Shown piece after piece: positions 11,190 through 22,224 of a stretch of DNA of 64,000 nt. Where the stretch lies: contig CM040087.1 in assembly GCA_022496805.1 (NCBI GenBank), positions 9,622,001 through 9,686,000 on the forward strand, read 5' to 3'. The first letter of the stretch is position 1, and the number at the start of each line of letters is the position of its first letter. The DNA comes from Pohlia nutans (Eukaryota; Streptophyta; Bryopsida; Bryales; Mniaceae). The notes beneath the pieces were generated by a model. The model saw nothing but the letters and a program-made list of their open reading frames with translations. It searched no databases and was not told where the DNA came from. The position numbers and the translations under genes are program-made.

Positions 11190-12944
11190 TCAACTTGGAC
11201 CTGAATTGATTGGTTCATAGTGACTACCAAACGAGAAGCAACTGAGCGCTCTCAATAATGAGAAGCAGATGTACAAGATACCGGCAACCAGCAAAATCAG
11301 CAAAACCACCAGCAAGCACAATTTCACAATCCTCCAGATGCTTGACCTCTCAACTGCACCGCAAAAATTACATGACCACCTTAATAATTCATCACACGAG
11401 GATTAAACACGTACATACATTATACGGTAAGCCACTCCATCAAGTGTACACTCTCACAATACACCGGCGCAATTTCCGGAGTTCTTTCTGTTTAACTCCC
11501 AAAGGACGAAGAAGCCCAAATTGGGCCTCATGTTTTTCTGTTTTTAAAAAAGCAGTTTTGAGTAGGTTCTATGTGGACTTCTTTTTATTCAATTTCATTT
11601 TTTGTTTATGCAATGTTCTTCACTGATTCCAGTGATATAAAACTTCATCTCAATCAAATTATATTTTTCACAATAGGGATTGTCACACATCCTACGAGAA
11701 TGGAACTTCTCCAAAGAATGAGAGAAAAGAGGAACCAATAGGACACCTTCACCATGAAGAAAGTGTGACACCCCTTTTGTGATTTGTGGAGATTGAGAAT
11801 GAAGAATAGAGGTTGCTAGTTGGTCACTCATCCTCTGAGCATGGGCCATTCTCCATTCTCCATTCTCCATTCTTCACACCCATTCTTCACCCTTGGAGGA
11901 GAAGAATGAAATTTCTCAATCTTCAGAGAATGTGACCTCCACCATTCAAGGAGAGCGTGCCACATCCTCATTCTCTGAAGATTGTGACCTCCACCATTCA
12001 AGGAGAGCGTGCCACATCCTCATTCTCTGAAGATTGAGAATGGAGTGGAGGATGTGTGACAACCCCTAATATGATGAATTGAATTTGTCATTTAATCCTT
12101 GGTGGGTTAATTGACCATGAGAATTCGAATATGCACCCAAATGTTTGATGCTAAAGATGATAGTACAGAAAGGGAGACTTACTTCGATGGACAGAGAGAT
12201 AGTAGATGTTACTGGAGTAGCCAGGGGCTGATATGGTGATCACCAAGTCCACTGTTTCTCCATTGGCACCGACGGGTATCGGAGGGCTCTCTTCCCCGCT
12301 GATTAGTCTCCAGGAATTCAGCCTGAGCTTGTATCTCTGCAACCAGCACCGTTTTTCTACATTAGATTCTACATTCTACATTACAATGCTGCTTACTTTC
12401 TCCACAACTACTACTACAAATAACCAAAAATCACTCCCTCTGAAACCTCACATTCAGGGCAATCAAAATGGAAGAAAGGTGGTTTCAGCTTCGAAATAAA
12501 TGCACCGTGACATACCTGGACATGTGACGGCACAGAAACGGCGACACGAACTGCGGAAACGGATTCGCCCACGGTTGTATTGTACAGGTGCACATTCGGG
12601 TCGAAAGGAGGGACGAGGAGAAATCCGTTCACAATTTCCAATGAATTCAAACTGATAGGAGGTGGCGGGGGCGGGGGTGAGGGTGATGGCGGGGGTGGCG
12701 ATGGCGATGGAGGAGGTGGCGATGGCGGTGGCGGTGGTGGCGATGGCGATGGCGGAGGAGGGTGATGATGATGGTGGTGGTGATGATCGATGCCAAGAGA
12801 GATTGACGATGCTCGTGCCTCTACATGATCTCCGCCATCGCCAACCCCTACGAAAGCCCCGTCAAACTGCCGGGAAGCCGAGGGCACGACCAGAAGCGCA
12901 TAGAAATACAACACTAACCAAATTGCCCTGGCGCGCCACATCAT
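11190..12944 (-). CDS. Secreted single-pass membrane protein: His/Pro-rich hinge, cadherin-like beta-sandwich, C-terminal TM
   Basis: Three minus-strand exons join in phase: 12944-12516, 12336-12183 and 11353-11190, giving 248 residues. All junctions are GT-AG (donors GTATGT and GTAAGT). The ATG at 12944 is the first of two adjacent Met codons; the frame is open further upstream only from GTG. Residues about 1-25 form a hydrophobic signal peptide. Residues 54-61 are eight His, followed by a Pro/Ser-Pro extensin-like tract (62-96). Residues about 98-194 resemble the cadherin-like beta-sandwich domain (PF12733 type), with the FDPNVHLYNTTV motif near its start. The last exon encodes a hydrophobic helix at about 206-228 and a 20-residue cytosolic tail. 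I infer a type I plasma-membrane or wall-facing protein whose stiff Pro spacer sits on the outside. The exact role is unknown. Intron 2 contains a MITE. Confidence 0.7.
11676..12066. repeat. TA-flanked MITE with GGGRTTGTCACAC termini, in intron 2 of the gene above
   Basis: The left end GGGATTGTCACACATCC is matched inverted by GGATGTGTGACAACCCC at the right, with TA on both sides. A second member lies at 48673-48966. Inside is a perfect 52-bp tandem duplication (11932-12035) and a short CTCCATT microsatellite near 11850. Confidence 0.65.
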
Positions 12945-13020
12945 TACGACTGAATCGATCACTTCCCACTAGCACTTCTTTCTTGCACTAATGATTTCTC
13001 TCTATCATCGAATTCATCCT

Positions 13021-13403
13021 CTAGCTCCGATCAAGACAAGAATTCAAAATTTCAAAGACCATGTTCCCGAAATAGTAAAATCTCCAGGGAGCCAGTAAAA
13101 CAATATACTCGCACACAACCACTGCAATGATGGAATACACCTGCAACATCAGCTGGTTGTAATTCAGGCTGATGGTCGAACATAATGCAACCGACGCAAT
13201 ATTGATGCTCATCATGTTCGACCTTCTAAAAATACCCATGAGCTCCACTGACACGGTTTCATGTTGCAGAGACGAAGTTGGAAAAAGTCCACAACTGAGT
13301 TCGCACAGGAACCGAGTAAGGTCAAGCCACCCATTACCAACCAGGACCCCATCTGCAGCATGTAGGGTACATAGAAATAGTCATGGGCTGGACGCATTTC
13401 CAA
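13021..13403 (-). pseudogene. Possible decayed membrane-protein exon
   Basis: Two overlapping minus frames (13403-13212 and 13254-13021) each encode long hydrophobic stretches with aromatic residues, as in a multi-pass membrane protein. One base shift near 13250 would fuse them. No intron fits at the shift. The family is not recognised. The stretch sits about 75 bp upstream of the start of the secreted protein gene, on the same strand, and could be a remnant of its neighbour. Chance open frames are an alternative. Confidence 0.3.
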
Positions 13404-13509
13404 TCATTTCCGATTTTTCTGGATAGTTATAAACATGCATAGGTGGTTCACTCTTAGTGGTTCTTACAAATTTGTGTTAAAGAAATTATGACTTTCTCTG
13501 TCCACAATT

Positions 13510-14892
13510 ACACTTACAAACAAATCTGAGTATTGATTTGAAACTTTTCCATTCAAACAACCATATCATGAGCATCAATGGGCAAAGTCCAAAAGTGAAT
13601 TTGCAAAAGTTGTAGTGTGCGACATATAACACATTACTACCGAAGTTTGAAGAGAAACTCAATTGTGATTTGAAAGAAAATGAATTTCAAAGTTAGCCAT
13701 GTCTAAAACTCGGTTTTGTGCGCTACAAGTTGGAAGTACTTTAAATTTTGTGAATTTTTTCTTATAGCTTCAATAAAACTTTTTGTGCCTTGGCATGTTG
13801 GTATACATCGTTTTAGACTGTTGTACGCAAAAATTGAAGGAAGTTGACATTTATAGAATTTAAAATATCCACAATTTGACAAACATGCAAATGATGTTGG
13901 TTTTCACGATATTTGAATTTTTTTTTGGATTTGAGAGTTTGGGACTGCATTGGTCATTGTATAGAGAGCATAGGTTGCAATATGACCATTGTTACATCTT
14001 AATGCCTTTACATTTGAAATAGTTGTTGAATAGGCCAATGCGTTCAATTTATATATTGGAGCTATACGATGTAGTTTTTTGGTTTAGGATTTTTGTACGA
14101 AAACTAGAGTTTATGACGCACATAATCAATTCTACAAATCAAAATTAAAAAAACATATTATTTTCCATATCATCAAAAAATTCAAAATTGCCAGAAATTA
14201 CACTGACTTTCATAAAATTGACAATATTTTGATGATAGTGAACACAAAAAAAACAAGTTTTTCAATTGGTTAATTGAGTATGTGCATCATGAACCCTAGA
14301 CTTTGTACGAAAAAGTCAAACCAAAAAACTGCATCATACAACTCTAATATATAAATTGAACACTTTGGCTATTCAACAACTATTTCAAATGTAAAGGCAT
14401 TAAGATGTAACAATGGTCATATTGCAACCTATGCTCTCTATACAATGACCAATGCAGTCCCAAACTCTCAAATCCAAAAAAAAATTCAAATATCGTGAAA
14501 ACCAACATCATTTGCATGTTTGTCAAATTGTGGATATTTTAAATTCTATAAATGTCAACTTCCTTCAATTTTTGCGTACAACAGTCTAAAACGATGTATA
14601 CCAACATGCCAAGGCACAAAAAGTTTTATTGAAGCTATAAGAGAAAATTCACAAAATTTAAAGTACTTCCAACTTGTAGCGCACAAAACCGAGTTTTAGA
14701 CATGGCTAACTTTGAAATTCATTTTCTTTCAAATCACAATTGAGTTTCTCTTCAAACTTCGGTAGTAATGTGTTATATGTCGCACACTACAACTTTTGCA
14801 AATTCACTTTTGGACTTTGCCCATTGATGCTCATGATATGGTTGTTTGAATGGAAAAGTTTCAAATCAATACTCAGTTTTGCTCGTCACTGT
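13510..14892. repeat. 1.38-kb near-perfect palindrome (giant foldback)
   Basis: The left arm from about 13510 is mirrored by the right arm ending about 14892. CTGAGTATTGATTTGAAAC at 13526 pairs with its reverse complement ending at 14876. Pairing runs almost to the centre near 14200, with only scattered mismatches, so each arm is about 0.67 kb. There is no coding capacity. It is probably a foldback-type transposon or an inverted duplication. Confidence 0.85.
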
Positions 14893-16029
14893 ATATGTAC
14901 CAATATCATTAGAAACTACTCCTACAGTGAGCGGTTATGTAGCACTCTATAGATTGGTTATGGGTTACGAGCAACTTTCCACTTCAAATAATTATAACTA
15001 TTTGAATAGTGGGAATAAAATCACGGAACTTTTTGCATTCAACAAGAACCTTATGTTTGCACACCTGAAAAATCCTAAAAAAATTATATACCTTAATATC
15101 ATATGCTAAAATCCTTAAGTGATCGGTTATGGGTGGCTCGACCTTAGTCAGTGTAGTAGGCACTTCGTCTTCCAGATTCCTCGATTCCATTTTGGGGCTA
15201 TGACAAGTGGGGTTACATGAGAGCTGCCATCTGTAACTTGTTTTGGTACTTTCCGACACTCTATCACCGTTGTGCATCTCAGCTCCTAGTGTTTGAATCT
15301 TTTTCTTAATCCAAGAGTCCCAAATTGAACCCCATGTCTTTGTTTTTCTTAACTTTATTGAGTAGGACGATTTTGCGTTCAATTTTTTATATACTTTTTT
15401 GACAAACACATATAATCAATGTTCAGTTTGCCCCGTCTGAATTATGTTTTTTCACAATATGAAGGATTGAGTTGGTCTTTTGGAAACCGTACGTGAACCC
15501 TTTGGCCTTCAGGATTTAACCTGAGATGTTCGTGCTCATGATGATATATATATGACAAACTGGGATGATCCTTCTTGACCACTGCGGCGCACATTTGGCG
15601 AAGAGAATGTACTCAGGGTGGGTCGACTTTGAAGACACCGCAAATTAATGCTCATTACATGATCTTGGATATTATGGGTATGATAGATGCCTCGGTATCC
15701 ACGGTTAGTATTCATTGTGGCTTGAAGGAATTCGTTTTTCGCGGTATGCAATTCAGACCGACGCGGTCAAAGGTGTCGGCCATGTGCGAACACCTCCATC
15801 CATGAAGAAAAAATGCTAAGGTGTCTGAAACTACTGCTAAGTGCTGATCATGTCTTCCTTTGAGTTGTGATTGAACCTCATCACTGATCATGACTTCCTT
15901 TGAGTTATGATTGAATCTCATTCCTGATGAGGACTTCCTTTGAGAAGCTCTTTCCCACTCACCGCAGGTAATGAATGCAGAAAAGACGAGATTTTTGAAT
16001 CAAAGCGTGAGGAGAGCGGCGGCAGTGTC
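14893..16029. other. Intergenic; short tandem repeat at 15842-15943
   Basis: No convincing gene is present. A unit of about 46 bp containing CTTCCTTTGAGTTRTGATTG is repeated about two and a half times at 15842-15943. A 141-codon minus frame at 14984-15409 has no recognisable motif. Confidence 0.5.
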
Positions 16030-16101
16030 AGAATTCCGCTGGTTGATCTCAGGATTCAGCTAGAGTTAGGATCTGATTGCATTCCCACATTAGTTTTGTT
16101 A

Positions 16102-17097
16102 AATTAAGAAAGATAATGTGCACAGAAGGTGAACAATGTTTATTATGTGACTTGCCACCTAACCATAGAAGCGAGATCTTGTTCATAGACAATGATATCT
16201 TCTTCATCCACCAAGCCACACTTATAGTTCTAGTACCGTCTGTCTACATACCTAGAATATGTACAGGCTAACTAGACTATCACTTTGGTGTTCTAACTAA
16301 CTTGGAGCCATAGACTATTGGTCTATCAGTTCCTTCATAAGTAACTTAATTACCATACGAGTAACTTAGGCATAGACCCTTGGTCTATCAGTTCTCTCAT
16401 GAGTAACTTAATTCCAACACTCCCTCATAGTTAGAACCACTTGTAGTAAATAATAATGCAATGCCACATTATTTACTAAAAACATAACTTAGTACTACTT
16501 TAACCCTTTAAGGTCCCAATTCAAGGATGTTTTCAAAGAAATGTTATAAAATGTTAGATGAATACCAAAAATGGAGTCGATGTACAAAGAAAAGTTGTAA
16601 ATGTCAACGTGAAGATCACATCTGTATGGTTGGATTTATCATTTTTTTTATTAAGTATTTTTAATTATTTTTGCAAGGTTTTCTCTTGAAATTCGATTTA
16701 AAATCCCACATTAACACAAAAAAAATTTAAAATATTGTAATGAAATTGGAATAACATGCTCTATGAGATGGTATGGTTTCCATTATTTGATTCTACTTAT
16801 TTTTGAAAATCATGTTTTAGATCTCACTTTTTGAACTACGAATGAAACTTGACATAAACCAATTGTGTGATTTTTCCAAAAATCATAATAACCAATTTTA
16901 AACATCCAAACCGTACAATACATAGTGAACTTGCACAAGAACCAAGAGAAATTTATTTGGATGAAAACTGTCCAATGCGGATGAGAATCAAATAACTTGA
17001 ATCTGTCCAGCGTCCAGATATTGGACGCAGGAGCGTTCAAGGGTTAAGTCACATAATAAACATTGTTTACCTTCCGTGCACATTATCTTTCTTAATT
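16102..17097. mobile_element. Inserted element with ~48-bp inverted termini, flanked by a 60-bp direct repeat
   Basis: AATTAAGAAAGATAATGTGC at 16102 is mirrored by its reverse complement ending at 17097; the inverted match extends about 48 bp. A 60-bp segment starting AATTCCGCTGG is present both just before (16031-16092) and at the end (17095-17155), partly overlapping the right terminus. The element sits about 180 bp upstream of the SINA gene. A piggyBac-like MITE is nested inside near the right end. The class is uncertain. Confidence 0.6.
16500..17047 (+). mobile_element. piggyBac-like MITE, 548 bp, TTAA-flanked
   Basis: It begins TTAA-CCCTTTAAGGTCCC and ends GAGCGTTCAAGGG-TTAA. A subterminal palindrome GCGTCCAGATATTGGACGC lies near the right end. 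It is nearly identical over its length to the inverted copy at 53562-54109, and similar to 27141-27702 and 28005-28552. It has no coding capacity. Confidence 0.75.
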
Positions 17098-17278
17098 CCG
17101 CTGGTTAATCTCAGGATTCAGCTAGAGTTAGGATCTGTTTGCATTCCCACATTATTTAGTTTCTGGTCTGCAAGATTAGTTTCTGGTTTACAAGGACACA
17201 CACAACGTAAGTAAACGAGCTTGTGAGTTTAAGCATTAGGAAAAGGAACTCAAGGTTGTCTTGCAACTGGAGCTAGCC

Positions 17279-18484
17279 ATGAGTACTCCTACTGCAACAC
17301 AGGCTCAGGAGGCTCATCAACCTCCAGCAGCAGAAGCCTCACACTCGAAGCAGAAGCGCGAAGAAGCGAAAGGTGTGGAGCAGAAACTGTATGGCCTTGA
17401 TCGTGACATTCTTGACTGCCCAATCTGCATGGAGCCCTTCTCTCCACCTGTGTACCAGGTACTCACGTTGCACTGCCATTCCCTAGTCCTTTTTCATGTT
17501 GATGAAGTCAAAACGAAGTTCACACAAACCTATTTTAATTAATCCTTCACTACATGACCTAGTTTGAATATGTGACTTGAACGTAGTTTGAATTCGTGTG
17601 TAGGGTTTTATAAAATGTCATTTGAGAGGTCAGTGTACATAGAGCCTTCATTTGGTGTTTACGAATAAAACAAAACGTTGTTGCTAGCGAGGTTGCTAAT
17701 GTTTCTTTTACTGATATTATTCATGGGCTGTTTTGATTAAACCCAGTGCCAAAATGGTCACACAGCTTGCAAGGCTTGTTGCAAGAAGCTGATTACTAAT
17801 AGCAAGAAGTGCCCAACATGCACACTGCCAACAGGGAGTATTCGATGCATTGCCATCGAAAAACTAGTGGAATCCTTGTCGGTGAGTTGCAAGTATGTTC
17901 GTCATGGTTGTGCTGAGCGAAGGTCGGAACAGATGTTTCTAAAGTATCATGAAGAGGGTTGTGAGTATGAGCCCATTCGCTGTCCAATACCAGAATGCAA
18001 ATACGAAGCCACCGGGATTCCTTTAATCTCGCATTTGACGGAGAGCCATCAGATAAAAACAGTGCCCGCATATAACGTCAACACTGGAGTGGCTTTCATA
18101 GTCGGACCCCATGATCGTATTGTGATGGTGAACGTGAGAGTCCACGAGGAGCGTCATATATGCTATCTTGTCCATCGCCAGGTTCATGAAAACCTGGGAG
18201 ATGTATTTTTCTGCACTTCTTTTGGAGACGTTGACTTCGTGAAATACAATCTCACAATTTGGCACACATCTAGCGATTCAGTTCCACACTCCATGAAAAG
18301 TGCGTTGGCCGTTAGCCTTCGATCTATGAAAGAGTATTTGAAGAAAGACTTCCTCCTTGTACCTGCGAAGGATTCTGGACCTTATCAGTCATTTGATGTG
18401 CATTTCAAGGTTACTGATTTCATACTGAGAGATAAATACAAGATTCCCATATTTCAAACAAGGACAAAATTCCCAGATCTGTAA
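17279..18484 (+). CDS. SINA/SIAH-type RING E3 ubiquitin ligase (SINA-like)
   Basis: Two exons (17279-17458 and 17747-18484) join in phase 0 to give 305 residues. The intron is GT-AG and splits the RING finger. The start is the ATG at 17279; the frame is open upstream only from a TTG. The RING finger (C3HC4) uses C47, C50, C61, H65, C68, C71, C82 and C85. The SIAH zinc finger follows, with C108, C115, H128, C132 and then C139, C144, H156, H161. The C-terminal half (about 165-305) matches the substrate-binding Sina fold in layout. The gene is complete and intact. Family knowledge: these ligases take ubiquitin from an E2 and mark bound substrates for the proteasome, in cytosol and nucleus. The long Gln/Ala/Glu-rich leader (1-40) resembles the SINA-like 10 group more than SINAT1-5. 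Its substrate is unknown. Confidence 0.92.
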
Positions 18485-19378
18485 CTTTCCCAGATCAAAA
18501 ATACACTACAATCATCCTAGGAAAGTTACAACTGTGGAAATTTTGTCCCACTTCCCATATGAAAGCCCATGTGGAAATCTCTTTATCTCTCCCTGAGTCA
18601 GGGACTATGACTATGAAGATGACGATTAGTCATGTACTAATATGTATTTTTTGAGGTCTACAGACTACAGAGGTTCATAATAGGCGATGATAACTTTTTG
18701 ATGAGGCTTAAGGTAGCAGACCACATTCCCGACTAAATTTCAGTTGTGGCTAGTTGGGAGTGTGAACCAATTTTTTTATAAATTTTGAGTGCTCCGCAAA
18801 GCTGGTGCCAGAGCAACCCCAAAAAGAACAAATTTTTTTAGCATGTTTGTAATTTCCTACAATTTTTTAAAGCGAACCTTGTAGAGTGACCAGTCCTCGA
18901 CTATAGAGTATGTGGTATGTCTACAGGTTGAATTTCTAAATCTGCATACTGGGTAGTCTAAATCGAGCACCTTTATCCTCTGTCAACAAACGAAGGTTTC
19001 CCAAAAAAAAGCGTGCCAGGCTGGGTGAGGTCGTGCGTGCGGAGTGGAATTAGGTTTAGCCTGGAATTAGGGAGCAGCCGGCTGGAACCCTAAAGCCGCT
19101 CATGACGAGCTTGCATCTGGGCCGCATGATGTGGCAGAGCCGCGCTGTCGAAGGTCGTGGGTCCCACGCCGCGGATTTTGGTATCGGCGCCTTGACTCCC
19201 GTTCCGCGCTCTGTGACTCCCGTTCCGGCCACTTGGACCCGCGCTCTGCACACATCCCGTCGTCCTCCCGCGCCTGCGCACCAAACGGCTCCCTGGTCTT
19301 CGTCCCTGTCTCACTTGCTCATTCTCCTCTTCGGTGTGAACAATCTGGATCACTCCTCTCTCCTTAGAGACGTGCGGA
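18485..19378. other. 3' flank of SINA gene, then a GC-rich stretch (19010-19380) of unknown origin
   Basis: Up to about 19000 the DNA is AT-rich. From 19010 to 19380 GC rises sharply, with GACTCCCGTTCCG repeated. Open frames occur on both strands, but none is recognisable. The composition suggests a captured piece of a gene 5' region, which fits its place beside the pseudogene block. Confidence 0.4.
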
Positions 19379-19474
19379 AGCACTCTAGAATGTGTAAGGT
19401 GGTAGAATGCTTGAGCGTGAGAATTGGCGTAGGGCAGGTAGAATGCTTGTGGTTGCATCCATGGATACGTGAGT
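19379..19474 (-). pseudogene. 95-bp fragment of the Tigger transposase C-terminal tail
   Basis: This stretch matches 23852-23947 almost base for base, in the same orientation. There it encodes the Tyr/Pro-rich C-terminus of the transposase (TYPWMQPQAFYPPY motif) up to its stop codon. Neither side continues the transposon. It lies directly upstream of the NAA15 remnant. Confidence 0.75.
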
Positions 19475-19549
19475 GAAAAGTACTCCCAAGACACTACATG
19501 TGCTAAGCTGGGAATCACCCCGGAGTATCGCAAGGCTCGCATGAAGCAC

Positions 19550-21800
19550 GGCTTACTGCTTACGCAAAATGACTTTGCGAGCATACATCCGGATGCTGAG
19601 CTTCCAGGACCATCTTCATGCTCACCGTTTCTTTTTTAGGGCTGCCACTTCGGCCATCAGGTATTTTCCATGGTTGCCACGTTGTAACATGTGATGGAAT
19701 CTCTTTACAGTTCATCTTCTTTGCTACTTCTTTGCTTTATTAGGTGTGTAAGACTGTTACTTACGTGAATCTTGGGTTGTATTTTTATATCGTAATCTTT
19801 TTAATTTGTACCGCTGAACATTGTGTACTGCCACCGATGCATAATATTTCACGTGTGTGTTGACGAGCTTGATGACACTTTTCCTGCCTTTCAGGTGTTA
19901 TATTAAACTCCATGATTCACCCCCGAAGGCAGCAGCAGAAGAGCAAGAAGCAGCTGTTGCAGGTTTGCCTGCTGCAGAACGGAAGAAGATGCGGCAGAAA
20001 TTACGCAAAGCTGAAGCAAAAGCTAAGAAGGTATGTGACGATCTTCAAAGTTTTAAATTTGGACCTATTAAAGATTTCTTTATTGGAGTTTCAAAAAATG
20101 ACGATCGGTTCCAGTTCTGAGCATTATGTCTTGGAATATTCGTTTCTTGTATTATGTCAGGAGGCAGAAGAGAAGGCAAAAGAAGAGGAAATTGCTGTTA
20201 CCGTAGCAAGCAAAGGAGCGAAGAAGAGTACGTGCAGACAGCTCGGCCTGTAGATACAGATCCAGACGGTGACAAGCTGATGCATGAATGTACATCTTCT
20301 TCGTCTTACATGTGCCTTTGCAGAAACTTTCAATTTGAAGCATAGCTACAAATCGTGTTATTTTCTCAGTATATATTGTTGTTGATTTATGAAGTGTTTT
20401 CCTTGTAGATATGGTAATGCAGTGTCAATCATTTCCAGTCACTAACTATGTCACCTCTGCTCATTTTTCAGGTTGAAGATCCTCTAAGTGAAGCACTTTT
20501 GCAAGAGCACTCATCAGACGCTCTTGAAACCCATGTTCTTGCCTTCGAAGTGTACTTTAGGAAAGGCAAGAAACTACTCGCTCTTCAGGTACGCCAGCTG
20601 TCTTCTTTCTCAAAAGTATAATACTCATGACTAGTTGTAAATCATTGTACTGACCTGAAAATTTAGTCTCATTCTGCATCTTGGTGTTTGGGATCGCTGA
20701 AAATTATTTGTAATTGAACTGTTTCGGATGTGGGTTCTGAGGCCGTGAAGAAGCAGTTGGCACTGGATTCAAGCAGCCCTGATGTACACCATTGTTTGGT
20801 GAGTGGATTTCATCTAAGAGTATTGTTTATGCTCAGTAGAAACGTGATGGCTTTGCTCGTCATCTTTCTTCCTGGATATGTCAAGTGTGTATGTGATACT
20901 TCTTGACTACAAGGGGAGATTCTGGACTATTTTACCATAATAATTGGTGCTTGCCAAGTATGTGGTTTTTCTTTTGAGTTCGCTGATGAGAATGCTGTTG
21001 TGTTGTCAAATCCAGATATGCTTGTTTGAATCCTTGGACAAGCTACCGAGCCCAGACACTCATGCTGACAAGATTATCAATGATGTGATTGTTATGGAGA
21101 GAGCATCGAGCTGAAGTAAGATTTCTATTTTTTTTGAGTCTCAATTGCCAGGGTCTCAGTTAAAATTGATTTGAAAACCAGTTGGTCCTACTCCAAGTTT
21201 TGAATGCATCTTACGATTGTATTTCCTTAAACTTTGAACTGAACATGTTATTTTACATAGAACTTGGAGGAAAATCTTTGCTGGATGCAAACAGAGAATT
21301 TCTTGAGGCTCATAGCGGTTAGTTACATTGAGGTTTCTTACGTATTTTCGTTTGGAAGCTTCTATACTTGACGTAGCATAGAATATGATATGAAGCTTCA
21401 ATTTCTGATATGATATGAAGCTTTTCAATTTGTGTGAGCTGTATTAGTCTGAGCTCTAACCCTATTGAAAACCTTGTTCCATTCTTCGTGAATGGCAGAT
21501 TCCCTGAAGCACAGGGCTGCTGCAGCAGAGATTCATCTTCTTCTCTGTCCAGATGGGAAGTCCGATGCAATTAAGATTATTGAAGACTCATCTGAAAACG
21601 AATGGCTTCTCAAGGATTGTGTAGCTGTACACCAATTATTGGAGACTTCTTTCAAAGATGCTGAAGCTGCATCAAGTAAGCCAACTGAAACTTTGTTAGG
21701 ACCTTGTGATGGGCATTTTTGTATTAAGAAATACCGAGTGCTCTGAAAATATTATTGACATTGCAGAAGGCTCAGATTCCCTTTATTCTCTTAAGTAACT
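19550..21800 (+). pseudogene. NAA15: 5'-truncated NAA15 (NatA auxiliary subunit) pseudogene with introns
   Basis: Exon-like blocks match the C-terminal half of plant NAA15, the TPR scaffold that anchors NatA N-terminal acetyltransferase to ribosomes. Blocks are 19550-19660 (YCLRKMTLRAY), 19895-20030 (IKLHDSPPKAA), 20161-20283, 20472-20588, 20742-20798, 21016-21115, 21261-21317 and 21499-21675 (IKIIEDS). A trace of the last exon follows near 21770. Introns are mostly still GT-AG. Lesions: all N-terminal TPR exons are absent; there is a one-base shift near 20235; the donor after 20283 is lost (CATGAATG); the 20472 exon lacks about six residues; a TGA lies at 21112; the final exon is eroded. Retained introns rule out a processed pseudogene. 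I infer a dead duplicated or captured fragment. The functional NAA15 must be elsewhere. Confidence 0.85.
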
Positions 21801-22224
21801 TTGATACTCTTCTACTGTTCTTAGTGTTAGATTTCTGATTTCCGACCTTGGTTAACCTTAGACCGACCAGTATTATACACCAATATTCCATTGTATTTGG
21901 CATGGTTTCACACTTCCTATGGGTTTAAGATCAAAGTGAAGTTAAAATCCACGTGGACATGATTTTAATGAGTTGTTGGGGTCTCAATTTGGAACTTTCT
22001 ATTTACAACAAATGTCAAATATATGCCAACGTATCTACTATCCCCATGAGCCCATTAAGGGTTAAACTTTTTTGTTCAATATAGTTAAATCTTGTGAAGA
22101 AATTTGTTTATATTTGTATTAATTTCTTTTATCAGGTCGGAAAGTTTTAGATCACTATGCCATGAACAGGTCGCTATTTAATCTGAGTTCTTTTGTTAGA
22201 TCTTAACTTTACCAATGTTTCCAG

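Noticed and set aside
11932..12035. A possible CRISPR-like direct repeat
   Set aside because: It is a single perfect 52-bp tandem duplication inside a MITE in plant DNA, with no spacer structure.
12580..12991. Gly-rich plus-strand frames
   Set aside because: They are the antisense shadow of the Pro-rich tract in the minus-strand secreted protein gene.
14984..15409. A 141-codon minus-strand frame that ends near a possible splice donor
   Set aside because: It has no recognisable motif, no partner exon in phase nearby, and biased low-complexity composition.
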